Shown piece after piece: positions 46,801-59,695 of a stretch of 64,000 nucleotides of DNA. The DNA is from Rhea pennata. Taxonomy: Eukaryota; Chordata; Aves; Rheiformes; Rheidae. Numbering within the stretch: the stretch's first letter is position 1; each line of letters begins with the position of its first letter. The stretch covers positions 16,630,666-16,694,665 of the forward strand of contig NC_084663.1 of assembly GCF_028389875.1 (NCBI RefSeq), given 5' to 3'. The translations under genes were made by a program, and so were the position numbers. The notes under the pieces are model-generated. The model was not told where the DNA came from. It searched no databases and saw only the letters and a program-made list of their open reading frames with translations.

Positions 46801-48964
46801 CAGTAGAGTAAGAGAATGAATTATTTTCAAGATGGATCTTTACATCTTTTTTTTAACCCTTTTATATTGTGTGACTCCCACCATATCAACCATAATAAGA
46901 GACTGGAATTGTAACTTGTTTTTTTAGTCTTTTTGTTTGTAACTCCTCTTTTATTTGGCTTCACAAACTGGGGAGGTAGGCTGGTGTCAGAATGTTTCCC
47001 TTCAAGAAATTTGATAATAGTGGTTATTTTTCAGTTGCATGGCAACTCTCTCCTCCTTAATACTAAATATCTTATTTTTTAATACTATTTTTATTTCACA
47101 GGTCCAATGCACAACTGTTACTGCATTTACTGTCTTAACGCTAATACACAGGACAGGATGCAGTGCACAAAATGAGGAGGAAATGGATGGTGAAAAATGA
47201 CTGTTTAAGGGAAAAAAAAGAAAATATAAATATTTGTATGGTACAAAGAGCTTATTATCTGTAAAGAGTGGATTTTCCTCCAAAACAGAGTCTCAGTTGT
47301 AAGTCTTCACAAAATGGGCAAAATCCAAAATTACGTATGCTTTTGAAATTAGCAGAGCGTTTGTTTCCTTTCTTTAATCTATGTAAACTTTCCTTGGCAA
47401 CATTTTCTTCTTCTCCCGGCATTATCTTGGCAGATCTTAATAGATGTAAACGTTAGCTGGAAGTTCAGTAACCTTTAGATGCTTCCGTAATTAATTTTAT
47501 AGATTCAATTTCACCTTGTTTTCTCACATTTACCCATATAACTCCATTCTTTATGTAATATAGTTCATCGAACAACTCTTTAGAGCGCTATAAAAATAGG
47601 CTTGTTAGTTTGGGTTCATTCTACTTTAAGCAGGAACCATACTTTCACTCTGCAAAGAATGATTTTGAAATTTTTTGTAGCATTTTTTTTTTTGCTAGAA
47701 GACACTTTATTTGAAAAACTTGAAGTGTTTTAACTTTCAATTTTTATGTCAAATTAAAATACGGAACTTGTCTCTTTTTATGTTCTTATTCCCTAATGCC
47801 TAGTCCTTATTTGGTATGGAGCAAAGTAGAAAGTCTCCTTCTAAATAGAAGGAAAATCTACATTGGAACTTGAATTTTTTAAAGTTAGTTAGTTAGTTAA
47901 AGTTAGTTTTTAAAGGTTGGTTGATGATTCCAACTTAATTGAGAACATAAACAGGTTTTTACCTTTATTATTCAAGGCTGCAATCCAAAATAATATTTAT
48001 TTTGCTTCAGCTAAAAAATGATTGGGACAGGAGAAGAATTTACCAGAAAAAGAATGTTCACATGTCTATATTTTCATTATTTAGGAAAGGTTTATACTGA
48101 CGGTTTCAGGTTAAGACTGCTTTATGGTTGTTAGCTGCAACTGATTCAAGACTACAGAAAATTTTATTTGCAGTACTACTTCAGTGCAAATGGTTTATGC
48201 TTATCCTGGTACTTAAAGTGTATAAAATACGTAATTAAAATCATTGTACCCTTGTCACCAATCTATGTGATGGAAGCTGCATATTAATGTGTAGTGTGTT
48301 CTGTGTTGGAAGAACAGATCCCAAATGAGTGAAGCCTGTGGAATAATGCTACTTTCCTTCCAAAGCAGCAGATGTAGACAAACTTCACTGATTTCAATTT
48401 TTTATTAGGATTTAGCTAAAAAAAGATGCATTTGTAAATACTTAAATGTATGTGAATTATTTGTAGCAGAATTAAGGAAGAAAACCTGAGAACTTACTTT
48501 TCCCACTTTTATTTTCTCCATTTCTTTTCTAACAGGGCTTCATTTATTTTTATTTTAATTCTTTTATCTCTTCAAGGCAGTGTGATTTAGGGTAATCATG
48601 CATTAGATTAACTAGGATGGTCAGATCATCCCCATTTAATGAAGCTCTGTTTATTTTGAGGGTTTTTGTTGTTTTGTTTTTTTGCCCCAGTCTTACAGTT
48701 TGGGATTGTCAAGTGTTTTGCTGGAGGTAAAGCATTAGGTGTCATCTCCCATATTTGAACCACCCTATTTATTGGTTGTTGCTGAAACAACTAGACCATA
48801 TTGTCACCTATCTGTGTAGGAATATTGAAAACTGAAGGCAAACATACTACTATTTGATTAGCCTCATTACTAATTCCAATAGCATGATAGACTACAAAAT
48901 TGGTTCATTTAATTGAAGCACTCTTTAAATTTAGAAATTGACTGAACGTTTCTTCTTTTCACAG
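43825..48964 (+). other. CPNE8: CPNE8 intron 2
   Basis: The intron is 5,140 nt, GTAAGT to TTTTCACAG, AT-rich. It contains a 10-bp perfect hairpin (44709-44732), an A9G11 homopolymer pair (45848-45867) and a short AGTT run (47883-47898). I recognise no transposable element, which contrasts with intron 3. Confidence 0.7.
44709..44732. repeat. Perfect 10-bp hairpin with CGAA loop
   Basis: AATTTGCCTC, loop CGAA, GAGGCAAATT. Base pairing stops at the ends of the arms. Function unknown; it may be chance. Confidence 0.7.
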
Positions 48965-49011
48965 TCTGTGTTTTGTATACACAAGCCATTGGAAACAAAG
49001 AATGGAGAGAG
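48965..49011 (+). CDS. CPNE8: Copine-8, coding exon 3
   Basis: A 47-nt exon between TTCACAG and GTAAGA. The single A carried from exon 2 plus TC makes Ile, then CVLYTQAIGNKEWRE, ending in phase 0. This is the copine segment that follows the SDP loop of C2A ('SDP-I-C-V-L-Y-T-Q...K-E-W-R-E'). It continues directly into the 'FGRTEV' that opens exon 4. The AIGN residues sit in a loop that varies between copines. Confidence 0.9.
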
Positions 49012-49020
49012 GTAAGAGAT

Positions 49021-49080
49021 TATATATACGTACACATACATATATATATGTACACACACACATATATATATGTATGTATT
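49021..49080. repeat. Mixed (TA)n/(CA)n microsatellite
   Basis: About 60 bp of TA, CA and TATG runs starting nine bases into intron 3. Expansion this close to the donor could affect splicing, which is speculation. Confidence 0.85.
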
Positions 49081-50191
49081 AGTATAAACTGTATCTAAGG
49101 CTGGTCATTTGTCCTAACAGAAAAAAGAACATCATAGCTTTTAGAAAGCCATGCTAAATAATGATATTCCTATATTACCAGTAAACACTTGAACAGCTCA
49201 AAACATTGTTCTCAGTGTCCATATCTGTATCTTATATTTCTATCAGAAAGTGAAAGCAAAATAAGAAAAAAAATACACAGGCTTCCTGTTTTCCACTCTC
49301 TCTAACAGAAATGAGGTCAAACTTGCTATCAGTCCAGAGAAGGTTTGTAAGTATGGAGAGAGAGGAAAAAACTAAAACAGTGCAAGATCTATGGAAGATT
49401 TTAACTGTGGTCTAGTGTCAGTGAAACTGATCTGTGGATGTAGTGTTCAGGAAAAGTTAGGTGCCTCTGAATAGGCTGTATACCTGACAACAAGGGATGG
49501 AAGGTTTTATGTATAGTTACCTACCTTACAGAGAGGATTGATGAAACTGTTCTTCACTGTAGGTGTTCCACTGTGTGGCCTGCGTTTAAAGAGGCCAGAG
49601 AAGAGTGAACTAACTCACTATTGTTCACTGTAAGAAAGAGGAGACCTGAGGTCTTGTCTTCAGAACTGATATTTTATGTGATTATCACTGAAGGGGCACA
49701 GAAACCACACCTATTCCTTTCTGTTTGATGTCCTTGCCAGTTGAATGGAGAAACATGTTTTCCCTCTACTAACAGGTGATGGATGTGGATCTCAGTTCGA
49801 TCAAACTAAGGGAATTAAATTTGTCTGCTGTTTGGACAGAAACTCAATTAACCAGGCTAATATGTGAAATGCTGTTTGTACTGTTTCTTGTTTTTAATTA
49901 AATTGCTTCTGTCTTTTATTCTGAACTCATTGTGGTTAGGCATCCTCCCAGTATGCCTACTAGATTGTGTTTCTCTGATGTTTTATGTGAAGTAATGTCA
50001 GTTTCAGGACCTACATGGGAACTTACTAATCTTCACTAAACCGGCAGAAATAGTGGACATACACAGAATTCTAAATATTTGGATAGCTAACCCTAAAAAC
50101 ATGGGTGTCTTCAGGCATTCAGGTGCCTAAGTGGTTTGGTGTAGTTTATTAGTCAAGCCTATATCATCATTAAAGCATCCAGACCCTCCTG
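49081..50191 (+). other. CPNE8: CPNE8 intron 3, first part
   Basis: Intron 3 runs from 49012 to 63669 (about 14.7 kb). This part is AT-rich with no recognised element. Confidence 0.6.
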
Positions 50192-51138
50192 CAGTCCCAT
50201 CCTGTTCAGCTTCTTCATCAGTGACCTGGATGAGGGGACAGACTGCCTCCTGAGCATGTTTGCTGATGATACCAAGCTGGGAGGAGTGGCTGACACACCT
50301 GAGGGCTGTGCTGCCATTCAGAGAGACCTGGACAGGCTGGAGATTTGGGCATAGAGGAACCTCATGAAGTTCAACAAGGGCAAGTGCAGAGTCCTGCACC
50401 CAGGGAGGAATAACTGCGTGCACAAGTACAGGCTGGGGGCTGACCTGCTGGAAAGCAGCTCTGCAGAGAAGGACCTGGGAGTGCTGGTGGATGACAAGCT
50501 GACCATGAGCCAGCAATGTGCCCATGTGGCCGAGAAAGCCAGTGGTATCCTGGGGTTCATCAGGAAGAGTGTTGCCAGCAGGTCAAGGGAGGTGATCCTG
50601 CCCCTCTACTCAGCCCTGGGGAGGCCTCATCTCGAGTACTGTGTCCTGTTCTGGGCTCCCCAGTACAAGAGAGACATGGAGCTACTGGAGAGAGTCCACC
50701 AGAGGGCTACAAAGATGATCAGAGGGCTGGAGCATTTGCGCTTTGAGGAACAGCTGCGAGAGCTGGGCCTGTTTAGCCTGGGGAAGAGAAGACTGAGGGG
50801 GGATCTTCTCAATGTGTACAAGTACCTGAAGGGAGGGTGTCAAGGGGATGGGGACAAACTCTTGTCAGTTGTCCCATGTGACAGGACAAGAGGCAATGGG
50901 CAGAAATGGAAGCACAGGAAGTTCTGCCTGAACGTGAGGAGGAATTTCTTCACTGTGAGAGTGACGGAGCCCTGGCACAGATTGCCCAGAGAGGTTGTGG
51001 AGTCTCCTTCTCTGGAGATCTTCAAGGGTCGCCTAGATGCAACCTGTCTAACATGCTCTAGGTGACCTTGCTGAGTGGGGAAGTTGGACTAGATCATCTC
51101 CAGAGGTCCCTTCCAACCTTACTGATTCTATGATTCTA
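50192..51138 (+). mobile_element. CR1 LINE, 5'-truncated, sense to CPNE8
   Basis: Begins in the reverse-transcriptase domain ([15 protein letters not shown], then the FADDTKLGG motif, the catalytic 'ADD' of non-LTR RTs). It runs through the C-terminal region ([43 protein letters not shown]) to the stop. It ends with the CR1 3' UTR and the terminal ATTCTATGATTCTA. An in-frame TAG at 50352-50354 replaces the Glu codon seen in the sister copy near 54.4-55.4 kb, so this copy is dead. High similarity to the copies at 54366 and 62443 indicates a fairly young subfamily (CR1-J type by eye). Confidence 0.95.
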
Positions 51139-53725
51139 AAGTTCATGCATAATTTTGTGGAATTTTAATTTTTTTCTGCTGTAATTTTTAAAGTATTAAC
51201 TATTTTCCATACTGTGTTTGTGCTGATAATCAGACAACCACACTATCAGCTTGCTTATAAAATTTTCTATGTGATAATTGTGAGGTGCTTTAGGAGGTTG
51301 TCGGTGGAAAGATTTCATTCACCCTCTATCTGTAATAGATCCAACTTTGTAGTGGCTGGGTTACCACCTGTGTAGCTAAGTGTATACCTATATTCATAGG
51401 TGTGTTACCACCTTATAGCTTTGTATTGTCTTGGACTGCTTTATCTCTTTTATCAAAGCAAAAACATGTGAATGAGGCAGTGTGTGATATTACTGCTTAC
51501 AGTACATGTTCTCACTGATTAGAGAATATGTAGGCTTGGTGATGCACTTTGGCGTGTTGTTATGGTAGCGTATACAAGTTCAGAGACTACAAAGATTTTT
51601 AGACCATATGCTACTTTTTTTCTTTTAAGACATAATTACATCTGTCTTGTCTATCAGGAGTCTACAGTATAGGTATTTACAACTTGGATGGATAGTTGTA
51701 CTATTTGGTAGTAAGTGGAAAAAGATAATTTCCTGAGGGCAGTTCATCAGACCTAGTTTAGATGTCCATGTTAGATCAGATGAATCTTTCTCTAGAAATG
51801 CCTCCACTGATGGTCCGAAGCTTACATTTCTGTCAAATGTCAAATTTGGTGAGAAGAATCCATTTTTTAATAGCTATTATGCAGTTCAACATTCAGAGGC
51901 TGACATGATAGAAAGGCTTGATCAGGACTACATTTTATATGTATATGACATTTACACCAGTGATAAAATGTATAGTGGTAGGTGGAAGATTAGTTGATGT
52001 GTACTGTGAGATGGATAATTTCAAATCCTTATTTTTTGTGCAGTGTGCTGTGGTGAATGCAGTAATACTGTATTTTTCAATTGAATTCTGTATATGTGTC
52101 CGTTTTGTAGCATTTAGACATTTATTTAATATTTTACTAGCACACAGAGGAGGAAGCCACCTGGAATTTTTTGGTGAAAACTGTAAGACATGTAACAAAC
52201 TCCTAGTGATATGTGTAGACATTAAAGGATGATGTTCAGTCATGGCAACATACTTTACCTTGATTCTGTTCTGTATGCTTTTGTGCATAGTTATCTTCCT
52301 TCTTTAGCCTAATTAATTTCTTTTGAACACTGCAGAAAATGGTTGAGGATCATTAACATAGTAAATCGTAATCTCTGCAATTGCCCTAGCACTCTATGTT
52401 AGCAGCATGCTTCTTTTTCTGTTCAGCCAAGATCTTAATTGATTCAGTTGTGGTATATGATCAAATTGATTCACGAGAATGGTCAAATCAAACCCTCCAT
52501 TTAATTTCTGGATAGATATTTTCTAGGCACTGGCTGGTGTTTGCCTGTGGTGTGGTTTCTGATGTTTTACCCAGTTTTATTCTTGCACACCAAATCCTCA
52601 GCAAAAAAATAAAATATGTAGTTCCCAATTTAAAAAGCTATCACTTTTCATAACAGTTTATCTGTCATCACTAACAGGGTGACAGTGAAATTTACTTACC
52701 TAACTTTTTGAGGACACATTTGAAATATGGCCAAGTATAACTTACTCTGGTCTACAGAAGCCATAAATAAAATACAGGAAGAATATAATTTTTTTCATTT
52801 CAAAGAGGATCTTAAGTCTGAAACCAAGAAGGAGCACTTCAAAGGTTAGTGTTAAGTAAATAATACACATTGGTGAAATACTACCAGCTGGAATTTACTG
52901 GCAATATCTGTCAATGGCAAGTGTTAAGCAACTGCTTAAAAAATGGGGATCTGAGCTGACTTTCAACTTCACCAGTTGCCAAATGTTACTTTGTGTCCTC
53001 GGTAAATTAACATTGCTTCTTCTAAAATTGGTCATGGTTTCCCATCCTTTAGCCTTTTCTGTTCATTATTTTTTATTTACATTTTTTTTTAATCTGGAGG
53101 AAATAATGCTGGAGACGGGGAAGGAGGATTTGTTCTGAGTGACTCATAAGTTGAGAGAAAAGAGGTCTAGACAGGTTGCTGCGGAATCTCAGGACTGCAG
53201 AGATAGCCAGTTCATAAGGAAATGAAAAAATACTCTATCGTGAGCTGATGACCAGTAGCTATACTGTACAGTTTACCAGCAGACAGATGTTGTCTTCTAT
53301 GTGCTTACAACATCTTATTCACGCGTCCTGAATTTTAAGGTAGCTATTACCTTTCACCATAGATTTTCATTCGTTCACATGGAATTTCGTCTGCCATTTT
53401 ATTGTGTAACCAATTAGTATGATAAATTGTGTCTAAAAGTCACAATTTGTTCTTAGATGTATTATATTGTGTAATTCTGTAAAGATCCATTCATTTTATC
53501 ACTCTATTATTTTAGTCTTGTTCCAGATCATTTAGGCATATGCTGCACTGTGTGGGTCCATTACAGGCGCTTACTGAGACCTTGTGAGGAATTTCCCTCC
53601 AATATGAAAATTAACTGCTTATATTTATATTTTGTTTCCTATTTACCAAAAAAATCAGGAAAGTAGTACATTATTGTAATAAATTAATAATTATTAATAA
53701 ATAATAATAATGACTATTAATTTAT
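51139..53725 (+). other. CPNE8: CPNE8 intron 3, between CR1 copies
   Basis: AT-rich. Frames at 51918-52288 overlap on both strands and have no family features. Nothing else recognised. Confidence 0.55.
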
Positions 53726-54365
53726 CACAGAATCACAGAGTGGCTGAGGTTGGAAGGGACCTCTGGAGATCATCTAGTCCAAACCCCCTGCTCAGGCAGC
53801 ATCACCCGTAGCACATTGCACAGGATCACCTCCAGGCAGATTCGGAATATCTTCAAGGAGACTCCACAACCTCTCTGGGCAATCTGTTCTAGTGCTCTGG
53901 TCACTCGCACACTAAAGAAGCATTACCTTATATTCAGATGGAATCGCCTGTGCTTCAGTTTGTGTCTCATCTTATCACTGGGCATCACTGAGCAGAGTCT
54001 GGCCCCATCCTCTTGACACTTTCCCTTCAGAAACTTACACACATTGATAAGATTTCCCTTCAGTCTTCTATTCTCCAGGCTAAAGAGTCCCAGCTCTTGC
54101 AGCCTTTCCTCATATGAGAGATACGTCAGTCCCTTGATTATCTTCATAGCCTTACGCTGGACTCTCTCCAGTAGCACCATGTCTCTCTTATACTGGGGAG
54201 CCCAGAAATCACACAGTACTTCAGATGTGGCCTTACCAGGGCTGAGTAGAAGAGCAGGATCACCTCCCTTGACCTGCTAGCAACACTCTTCCCAATGCAC
54301 CCCAGGATACCATTGGCCTTCTTGTCTGCAAGGGTACATTGCTGGTTCATGGTCAGCTTGTTGTC
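53726..54365 (-). mobile_element. CR1 LINE fragment, older, antisense
   Basis: On the plus strand it starts at the 3' terminus (CACAGAATCACAGAGTGGCT, then GAGGTTGGAAGGGACC). It extends back to the codons of the QQC-x-x-ADKKA region, where it stops at 54365 against the next CR1. It differs from the neighbouring copy at many positions and has a broken frame, so it is an older or different CR1 subfamily. Confidence 0.9.
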
Positions 54366-55985
54366 ATAGAATCAGTAAGGTTGGAAGGGACCTCTAGAAA
54401 TCATCTAGTCCAACCTCCCTGCTCAAGTAGGGTCACCTAGAGCATGTTAGACAGGGTTGCATCCACGTGGGTTTTGACTTATCTCCAGAGAAGGAGACTC
54501 CACAATCTCTCTGGGCAACCTGTGCCAGTGCTCTGTCACTCTCACAGTGAAGAAATTCCTCCTCACGTTCAGGCAGAACTTCCTGTGCTTCCATTTCTGC
54601 CCATTGCCTCTTGTTCTGTCACATGGGACAACTGACAAGAGTTTGTCCCCATCCCCTTGACACCCTCCCTTCAGGTACTTGTACACATTGAGAAGATCCC
54701 CCCTCAGTCTTCTCTTCCCCAGGCTAAACAGACCCAGCTCTCGCAGCCGTTCCTCATAGGGCAGGTGCTCCAGCCCTCTGATCATCTTTGTAGCCCTCTG
54801 GTGGACTCTCTCCAGTAGCTCCATGTCTCTCTTGTACTGGGGAGCCCAGAACAGGACACAGTACTCGAGATGAGGCCTCCCCAGGGCTGAGTAGAGGGGC
54901 AGGATCACCTCCCTTGACCTGCTGGCAACACTCTTCCTAATGCACCCCAGGAGACGATTGGCCTTCTTGGCCACAAGGGCACATTGCTGGCTCATGGTCA
55001 GCTTGTCATCCACCAGCACTCCCAGGTCCTTCTCTGCAGAGCTGCTTTCCAGCAGGTCAGCCCCCAGCCTGTACTTGTGCACGCAGTTATTCCTCCCTGG
55101 GTGCAGGACTCTGCACTTGCCCTTGTTGAACTTCATGAGGTTCCTCTCTGCCCAAATCTCCAGCCTGTCCAGGTCTCTCTGAATGGCAGCACAGCCCTCA
55201 GGTGTGTCAGCCACTCTTCCCAGCTTGGTATCATCAGCAAACTTGCTGAGGAGGCACTCTGTCCCCTCATCCAGGTCATTGATGAAGAAGTTGAACTGGA
55301 TTAGAGCCAGTACTGAGCCCTGGGGAACACCACTAGCCACAGACCTCCAACTAGACTCCACACCACTGAGCCCTCTGAGCTCTACCTTTCAGCCTGTTCT
55401 CAATTCTGCTCACAGCCCACTCATCTAACCCACACATCCTGAGCTTCTCTAGGAGGATGTTATGGGAAACAGTGTGAAAAGCCTTGCTGAAGTCAAGGTG
55501 GACAACATCCACTGCTCTCCCCTCATCTACCCAGCCAGTCATGCTATCATAGGAGGCTATCAGATTGGTTAAGCATGATTTTTCCCTTGGTAAATCCATG
55601 CTGAGTACTCCCGATCACCTTCTTATCTTTCAGATGCTTAGAGATGGCATCACCTTTCCAGGGATGGAGGTGAGGCTGACTGACCTAGAGTTGCCTGGGT
55701 CCTCTTTCTTGCCCTTTTTGAAGGCTGGAGTGACATTGACTTTCTTCGAGTCCTCAGGCACCTCTCTTGTTTGCCATGTCCTTTCAGAGGTGATTGAGAT
55801 TGGCCTAACAGTGATGTCCGCAAGCTCCCTTGGCACTCGTATGTGCATCCTATAGGGGTCCATGGGCTTGTGGCTGTCAAATTTACCTAAATGATCTCTA
55901 ATCCGATCCTTCTTGACCAAGTTAAGTCTTCCTTTCTCCAGACTTTCTCCCTTGTGTCCAGAGAATTCCTGAGGGGTATTCATAA
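54366..55985 (-). mobile_element. CR1 LINE, about 1.6 kb, antisense, longest RT remnant here
   Basis: The 3' end at 54366 (ATAGAATCAGTAAGGTTGGA) abuts the older CR1. Reading leftwards on the minus strand, the RT ORF is open for 304 codons (55361 to 54447), with SGVPQGSV (motif B), FADDTKLG (motif C) and the long C-terminal region. Further 5', another frame carries VDVVHLDFSKAF (motif A) and then the linker before the RT (up to about 55983). A frameshift near 55351-55361 and a stop at about 55630 separate the parts. The endonuclease domain is missing, so the element is 5' truncated and inactive. Confidence 0.95.
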
Positions 55986-57109
55986 TCTGATCCTCAAGAT
56001 GATCTCTTTTTTACCTAAGTTATTTGTTGTTTTTGCTCAATGTGAGAACTTACGTGTCTGATGATTACACTCTTCAGTAGAACTTGTACCAGTTGCTAGA
56101 TGATAATCCACATTTATTGAGGTTTATTTTATTTTTTTAAGAGTACTGGTCAAAGTTGCTGTGAGACAGTGAGCTTTTATGTTCTTTAGCACAGGAACAT
56201 GGCCTAAGTAGCAATATAGTTTGTAGTAGTCCAGTATAAAAAGTTTCAGTACAGAGAAGCAGAGAATAGAGAGTACTGGAGAAGCCTGTACTGTCCCACT
56301 TGTGAAGAAAGAATAAACCTTGCTGTTGCTTGATATTCAGTCCAGGGGAAAGCTTTCGCTGTTAGATTTCTTGAAGGAATTAACTGTTTGAGGGGAATTA
56401 AGCTATTTGGAATATAAGAAGTCATCATCTTTCAAGGAAGTCATGTTTCCTTTCAAGGAAAGGAGTTAATGGAAAAAGGGAAAGCACAGGAGGTTGAGGA
56501 ATCCTTTCTGGTTTTTATGTACTTATGATTGTAGAACTCTCTGTTAAAAATGGTTGCTTAGAAATCATAATTTGTACATGTAATGCATATCTCATGAGTA
56601 TGCCTGCATTTGTGTATTCGAGAAATATTATTGTTTTTCTGCTAATTAGAATGAGTTTATATATTAAAAACATTACTTCTGGGTTAAACACACTGCAGTA
56701 TACTTTATGACTATAGTTTTTCAACAGTGGGCTGATCAGTCTTGGATCTTTCGTTTGTTTCCTTGTAGGCTCTGGAATTCTGGTGATTTAAGACTACTGA
56801 TCATTATGATAGAAAAACTCGTGTTATTGTTACTGCATTTCTTCTCCCACAATTCAACTCTCCTATTTGTTCTGTTCACTTGTAGTGCACCTAGGTTATA
56901 AACTTTGAAACTAGACTTACCTTTTGTTGTGTGTTCATACAACCTCATGCAGTGAGCTTTCGAGCTTTCAAGGGAGAGTGTTACCTGCAATTTCGTAAAG
57001 AATTTTGGGAAGTCTAGATCACAGCTGAGAACTTAATGTTAGCTTAAACCATTCCTGTTCTTCAGTTTGCTAGAACTGTTAACAGAAATCTAGGTTCTGA
57101 CTATTCTGA
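55986..57109 (+). other. CPNE8: CPNE8 intron 3, between CR1 copies
   Basis: AT-rich, no element or exon recognised. Confidence 0.5.
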
Positions 57110-57690
57110 TTATTCTGACCGTTTCAAAAAAGGTGTTTAAAAGTCAAAAAACTAGAGAGAAAAATCATGAAAGGGTTGGATAACGTACTCTATACTGAAA
57201 AACTTAAGCTCAAATTATTTGCCTGATGAAAGAGAGATTAAGGATAATTGTGATCAGTTATAAATAGCAATACTAATAACATAAATTTCATAATGGAAAA
57301 TATTTCTGTCTAACAAAGATATGAAAAGACCAAAAAGATGGAAAAAGAACTGAGATAAAATCAAGCCAGAAACAGGGGACATATTTTTCAGAATTAGGGT
57401 AACCAATTATTGGAACAACTTGATTGCAGTTGTGGTGGAACGTTGCGGATTTTAAAAAGTAAGATATGATGGCATACTAAAATGTATTCTTTAGTTTAGT
57501 CACAGGCATAAAATTGAAGCAAAAAACTGATTCAGGGAATTCCTGCGGGAAAATGCTTGGCTAGACCTTCATTATTAAAACAGTTACTTTGCCTCTTCTA
57601 ATTGAGAGGTACAGAACAGATATTGCACTCATCTGACTTCCTAATCCTTTTGAACTCTGATGTTAAGATGAAGGTTATGACTTTCCTCAT
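57110..57690 (+). mobile_element. Ancient CR1-type LINE fragment, sense
   Basis: Motif order matches the 3' part of old CR1 elements: 'ATCATGAAAGGGTTGGATAA' (the 'MIRGLE' region), 'AAGCTCAAATTATTTGCC', 'ACCAATTATTGGAACAAC', 'GATTTTAAAAAGTAAGATAT', then 'CATCTGACTTCCTAATCC' near the end. It is heavily diverged and unrelated in age to the nearby young CR1 copies. The similar relic at 8430-9140 appears to be of comparable age. Confidence 0.65.
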
Positions 57691-57756
57691 GTAACTCAAT
57701 AGCCCCTTAGGCTGGGTAACCAGATTGAGATGCTAGGAAATTCAAATAACTAAATT

Positions 57757-57776
57757 AAACAAACAAACAAACAAAC
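57757..57776. repeat. (AAAC)5 microsatellite
   Basis: Five perfect AAAC units. Confidence 0.9.
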
Positions 57777-58740
57777 TTCTACCAGGAGAACTTACAAGAT
57801 GACAAAGATTCTGTGTCTTGAGAAATGTAAAAAATGGATTTATTTTTTGATTTTCTGTGTTGAATATGTATTGTCCTTTAAATAATTAAATTAATTCTGT
57901 TACTCTTTTGAATGACATTTTTAAAGATACTTGCTTATTGGCCAAGTTAAGATTTTAGCTTTACACAACTGTTAGTGGGAGAAATTAGGCCATGAGGAGA
58001 ACTAATTAATTAGCAGCTATGTTATTAGTCATAACTGACTGGATTATAGAAATAACCTGTTCTGCTTTAAAAAGGCTATAGTTAATTGGGAAACTAGATT
58101 TTAAAAGGTGTTGTTTAGATTATCTGGAAATGCAGACTGGTGCTTTTTAGTGCCAGCATTTTAGTAAATCATCTGTAAGATAAATTTTAATAGTAATTTG
58201 GTAATAAGATATGTGGTTATATTTGTTCAATGTGAAGGAACCATTTGCATAGCCATTGGAAAAGAGTAAACAGAGCCACAGACTGAAGCCTTGATTTTAA
58301 AAAAAGCCTATTAAAATAATAAGTGAACTCAGTGGCACAGTTAAATCTCTTGAGTTTTATAACAATTTTAGCCTAACTGGTCAGAGATAAAGGTAGGAAC
58401 GTAACAGACATTCTGTTAGGCCTTCTCTGGTCTCAGTCTGATTTAATCATCAAAATACTGCCTTTTTATCTTCTTCTACTGATAGGCTTTTGTCATGCAC
58501 TTTAAGTCAAGGCCAAAAGATTTTCCAAGTGTAACTTGTTTATAATTTTAAGTGAAACACTGTTTCTGAAAAAATGCAGGCTATCATTTACGACATTTAG
58601 TTGTTTTTAATAGTTAAAACTTTGACATTTTATAGCTAATTAATACACTTTTTGATGTAACCTTTTCTTCAAGTCCATACATAATTCTATTTTTAATTGA
58701 ACTAAAAAATTTTTTAAAATGTCATGAAGATGGAATACTT
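57777..58740 (+). other. CPNE8: CPNE8 intron 3, no element recognised
   Basis: AT-rich sequence without coding or repeat signature that I can support. Confidence 0.5.
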
Positions 58741-59165
58741 TAAGTAGAAAGGAGCTCTGGGTTGCCCAGCCACGTGTTCATCTGACATGTCTAGTCCAGC
58801 TTCTTGATCCAAGCAAGACCATCTTCAAAGTCAGAGCCTCAAGGCCCTGCTGATGTTTGAAACTGTCTGAGGGCAAAGATTGTACAACTTTTTGGTGACT
58901 CACTCCAGGACTTAACCACTCGTTGTGGAAGAATGTTTCCCTATATCCTGTCATAATTCACCTTATTGAAACTTTTTGTAACTTGTGACTGTTGCATCCT
59001 GTCCTTTTGTTGAATGATCTGAGAAGAATCTGGCTGTCTTGTAAGACTGCAATAGATCATCTCTAAGCCTTCTATTCCCCAAGCTGAAGAAACTTAGCTC
59101 TGTCAGCTGTTCCACATGAGATGTGCTCCAACCTGCTAACCATTTCTTTTTAGGGTCCCTGTGGC
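58741..59165 (-). mobile_element. Old CR1 LINE fragment, antisense
   Basis: The plus strand contains reverse-complement CR1 3' landmarks in order: 'ACATGTCTAGTCCAGCTTCT' near 58787, 'CACTCCAGGACTTAACCACT', 'TTGTAACTTGTGACTGTTGC', 'CTTCTATTCCCCAAGCTGAA' and 'CAGCTGTTCCACATGAGATG'. It is diverged. It ends where a sense-oriented CR1 begins. Confidence 0.75.
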
Positions 59166-59695
59166 CTACAAGTGAGGCCACGTATGTAGTGCTACATCCA
59201 GTTCTAAGCTCCTCAGTACATGAAAGGCATGGACATATTGGAGCAGGTCCAGTGAAAGGCCACTAAGATGATTAGGGGCTTGGAGCATCTGTCACATGAG
59301 CAGAGGCTGGGAGGGCTGGGATTATTTTGCCTAGAGAAGAGAAGGCTCAGGGAGATCATGTCAATATGTATAAATACCTAATGGAAAGGTGTAAAGAAGA
59401 CAAGAGGCAGACTCAGTGGAATCCAGTGGAAGAACAAGAGGGAATAGACACAAACTGAAATATAGGAACTTCCACTTAAAACATAAGAATAAACTTATTT
59501 GCTCTGAGGGTGATCAAACACTGGAACAGATTGCTCAGAAAGATTGTGGAGTCTTGGATGCATCTTTGGATGTACTCAAAACCTGTACTCAAAATGGACA
59601 AAATCCTGAGTAACCTGCTTTAACTGACCCACCTTTGCTCATGGGGCTTAGGCTAGATAATCCCCAGACACCTCTTCCAACTTCAACTGTTTTGT
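59166..59695 (+). mobile_element. Old CR1 LINE fragment, sense
   Basis: CR1 landmarks in sense order: 'AAGATGATTAGGGGCTTGGA', 'CCTAGAGAAGAGAAGGCTCA', 'CACTGGAACAGATTGCTCAG', 'AAGATTGTGGAGTC', and a decayed tail 'GGCTAGATAATCCCCAGA...CTCTTCCAACTTCAACTG'. The frame is broken. It is head to head with the preceding antisense fragment. Confidence 0.85.

Noticed and set aside
50127..50560. Minus-strand frames over the CR1 copy at 50.2-51.1 kb, and matching plus-strand frames over the copies at 54.9-55.4 and 63.0-63.3 kb
   Set aside because: These are antisense shadows of the CR1 reverse transcriptase, repeated at each copy.
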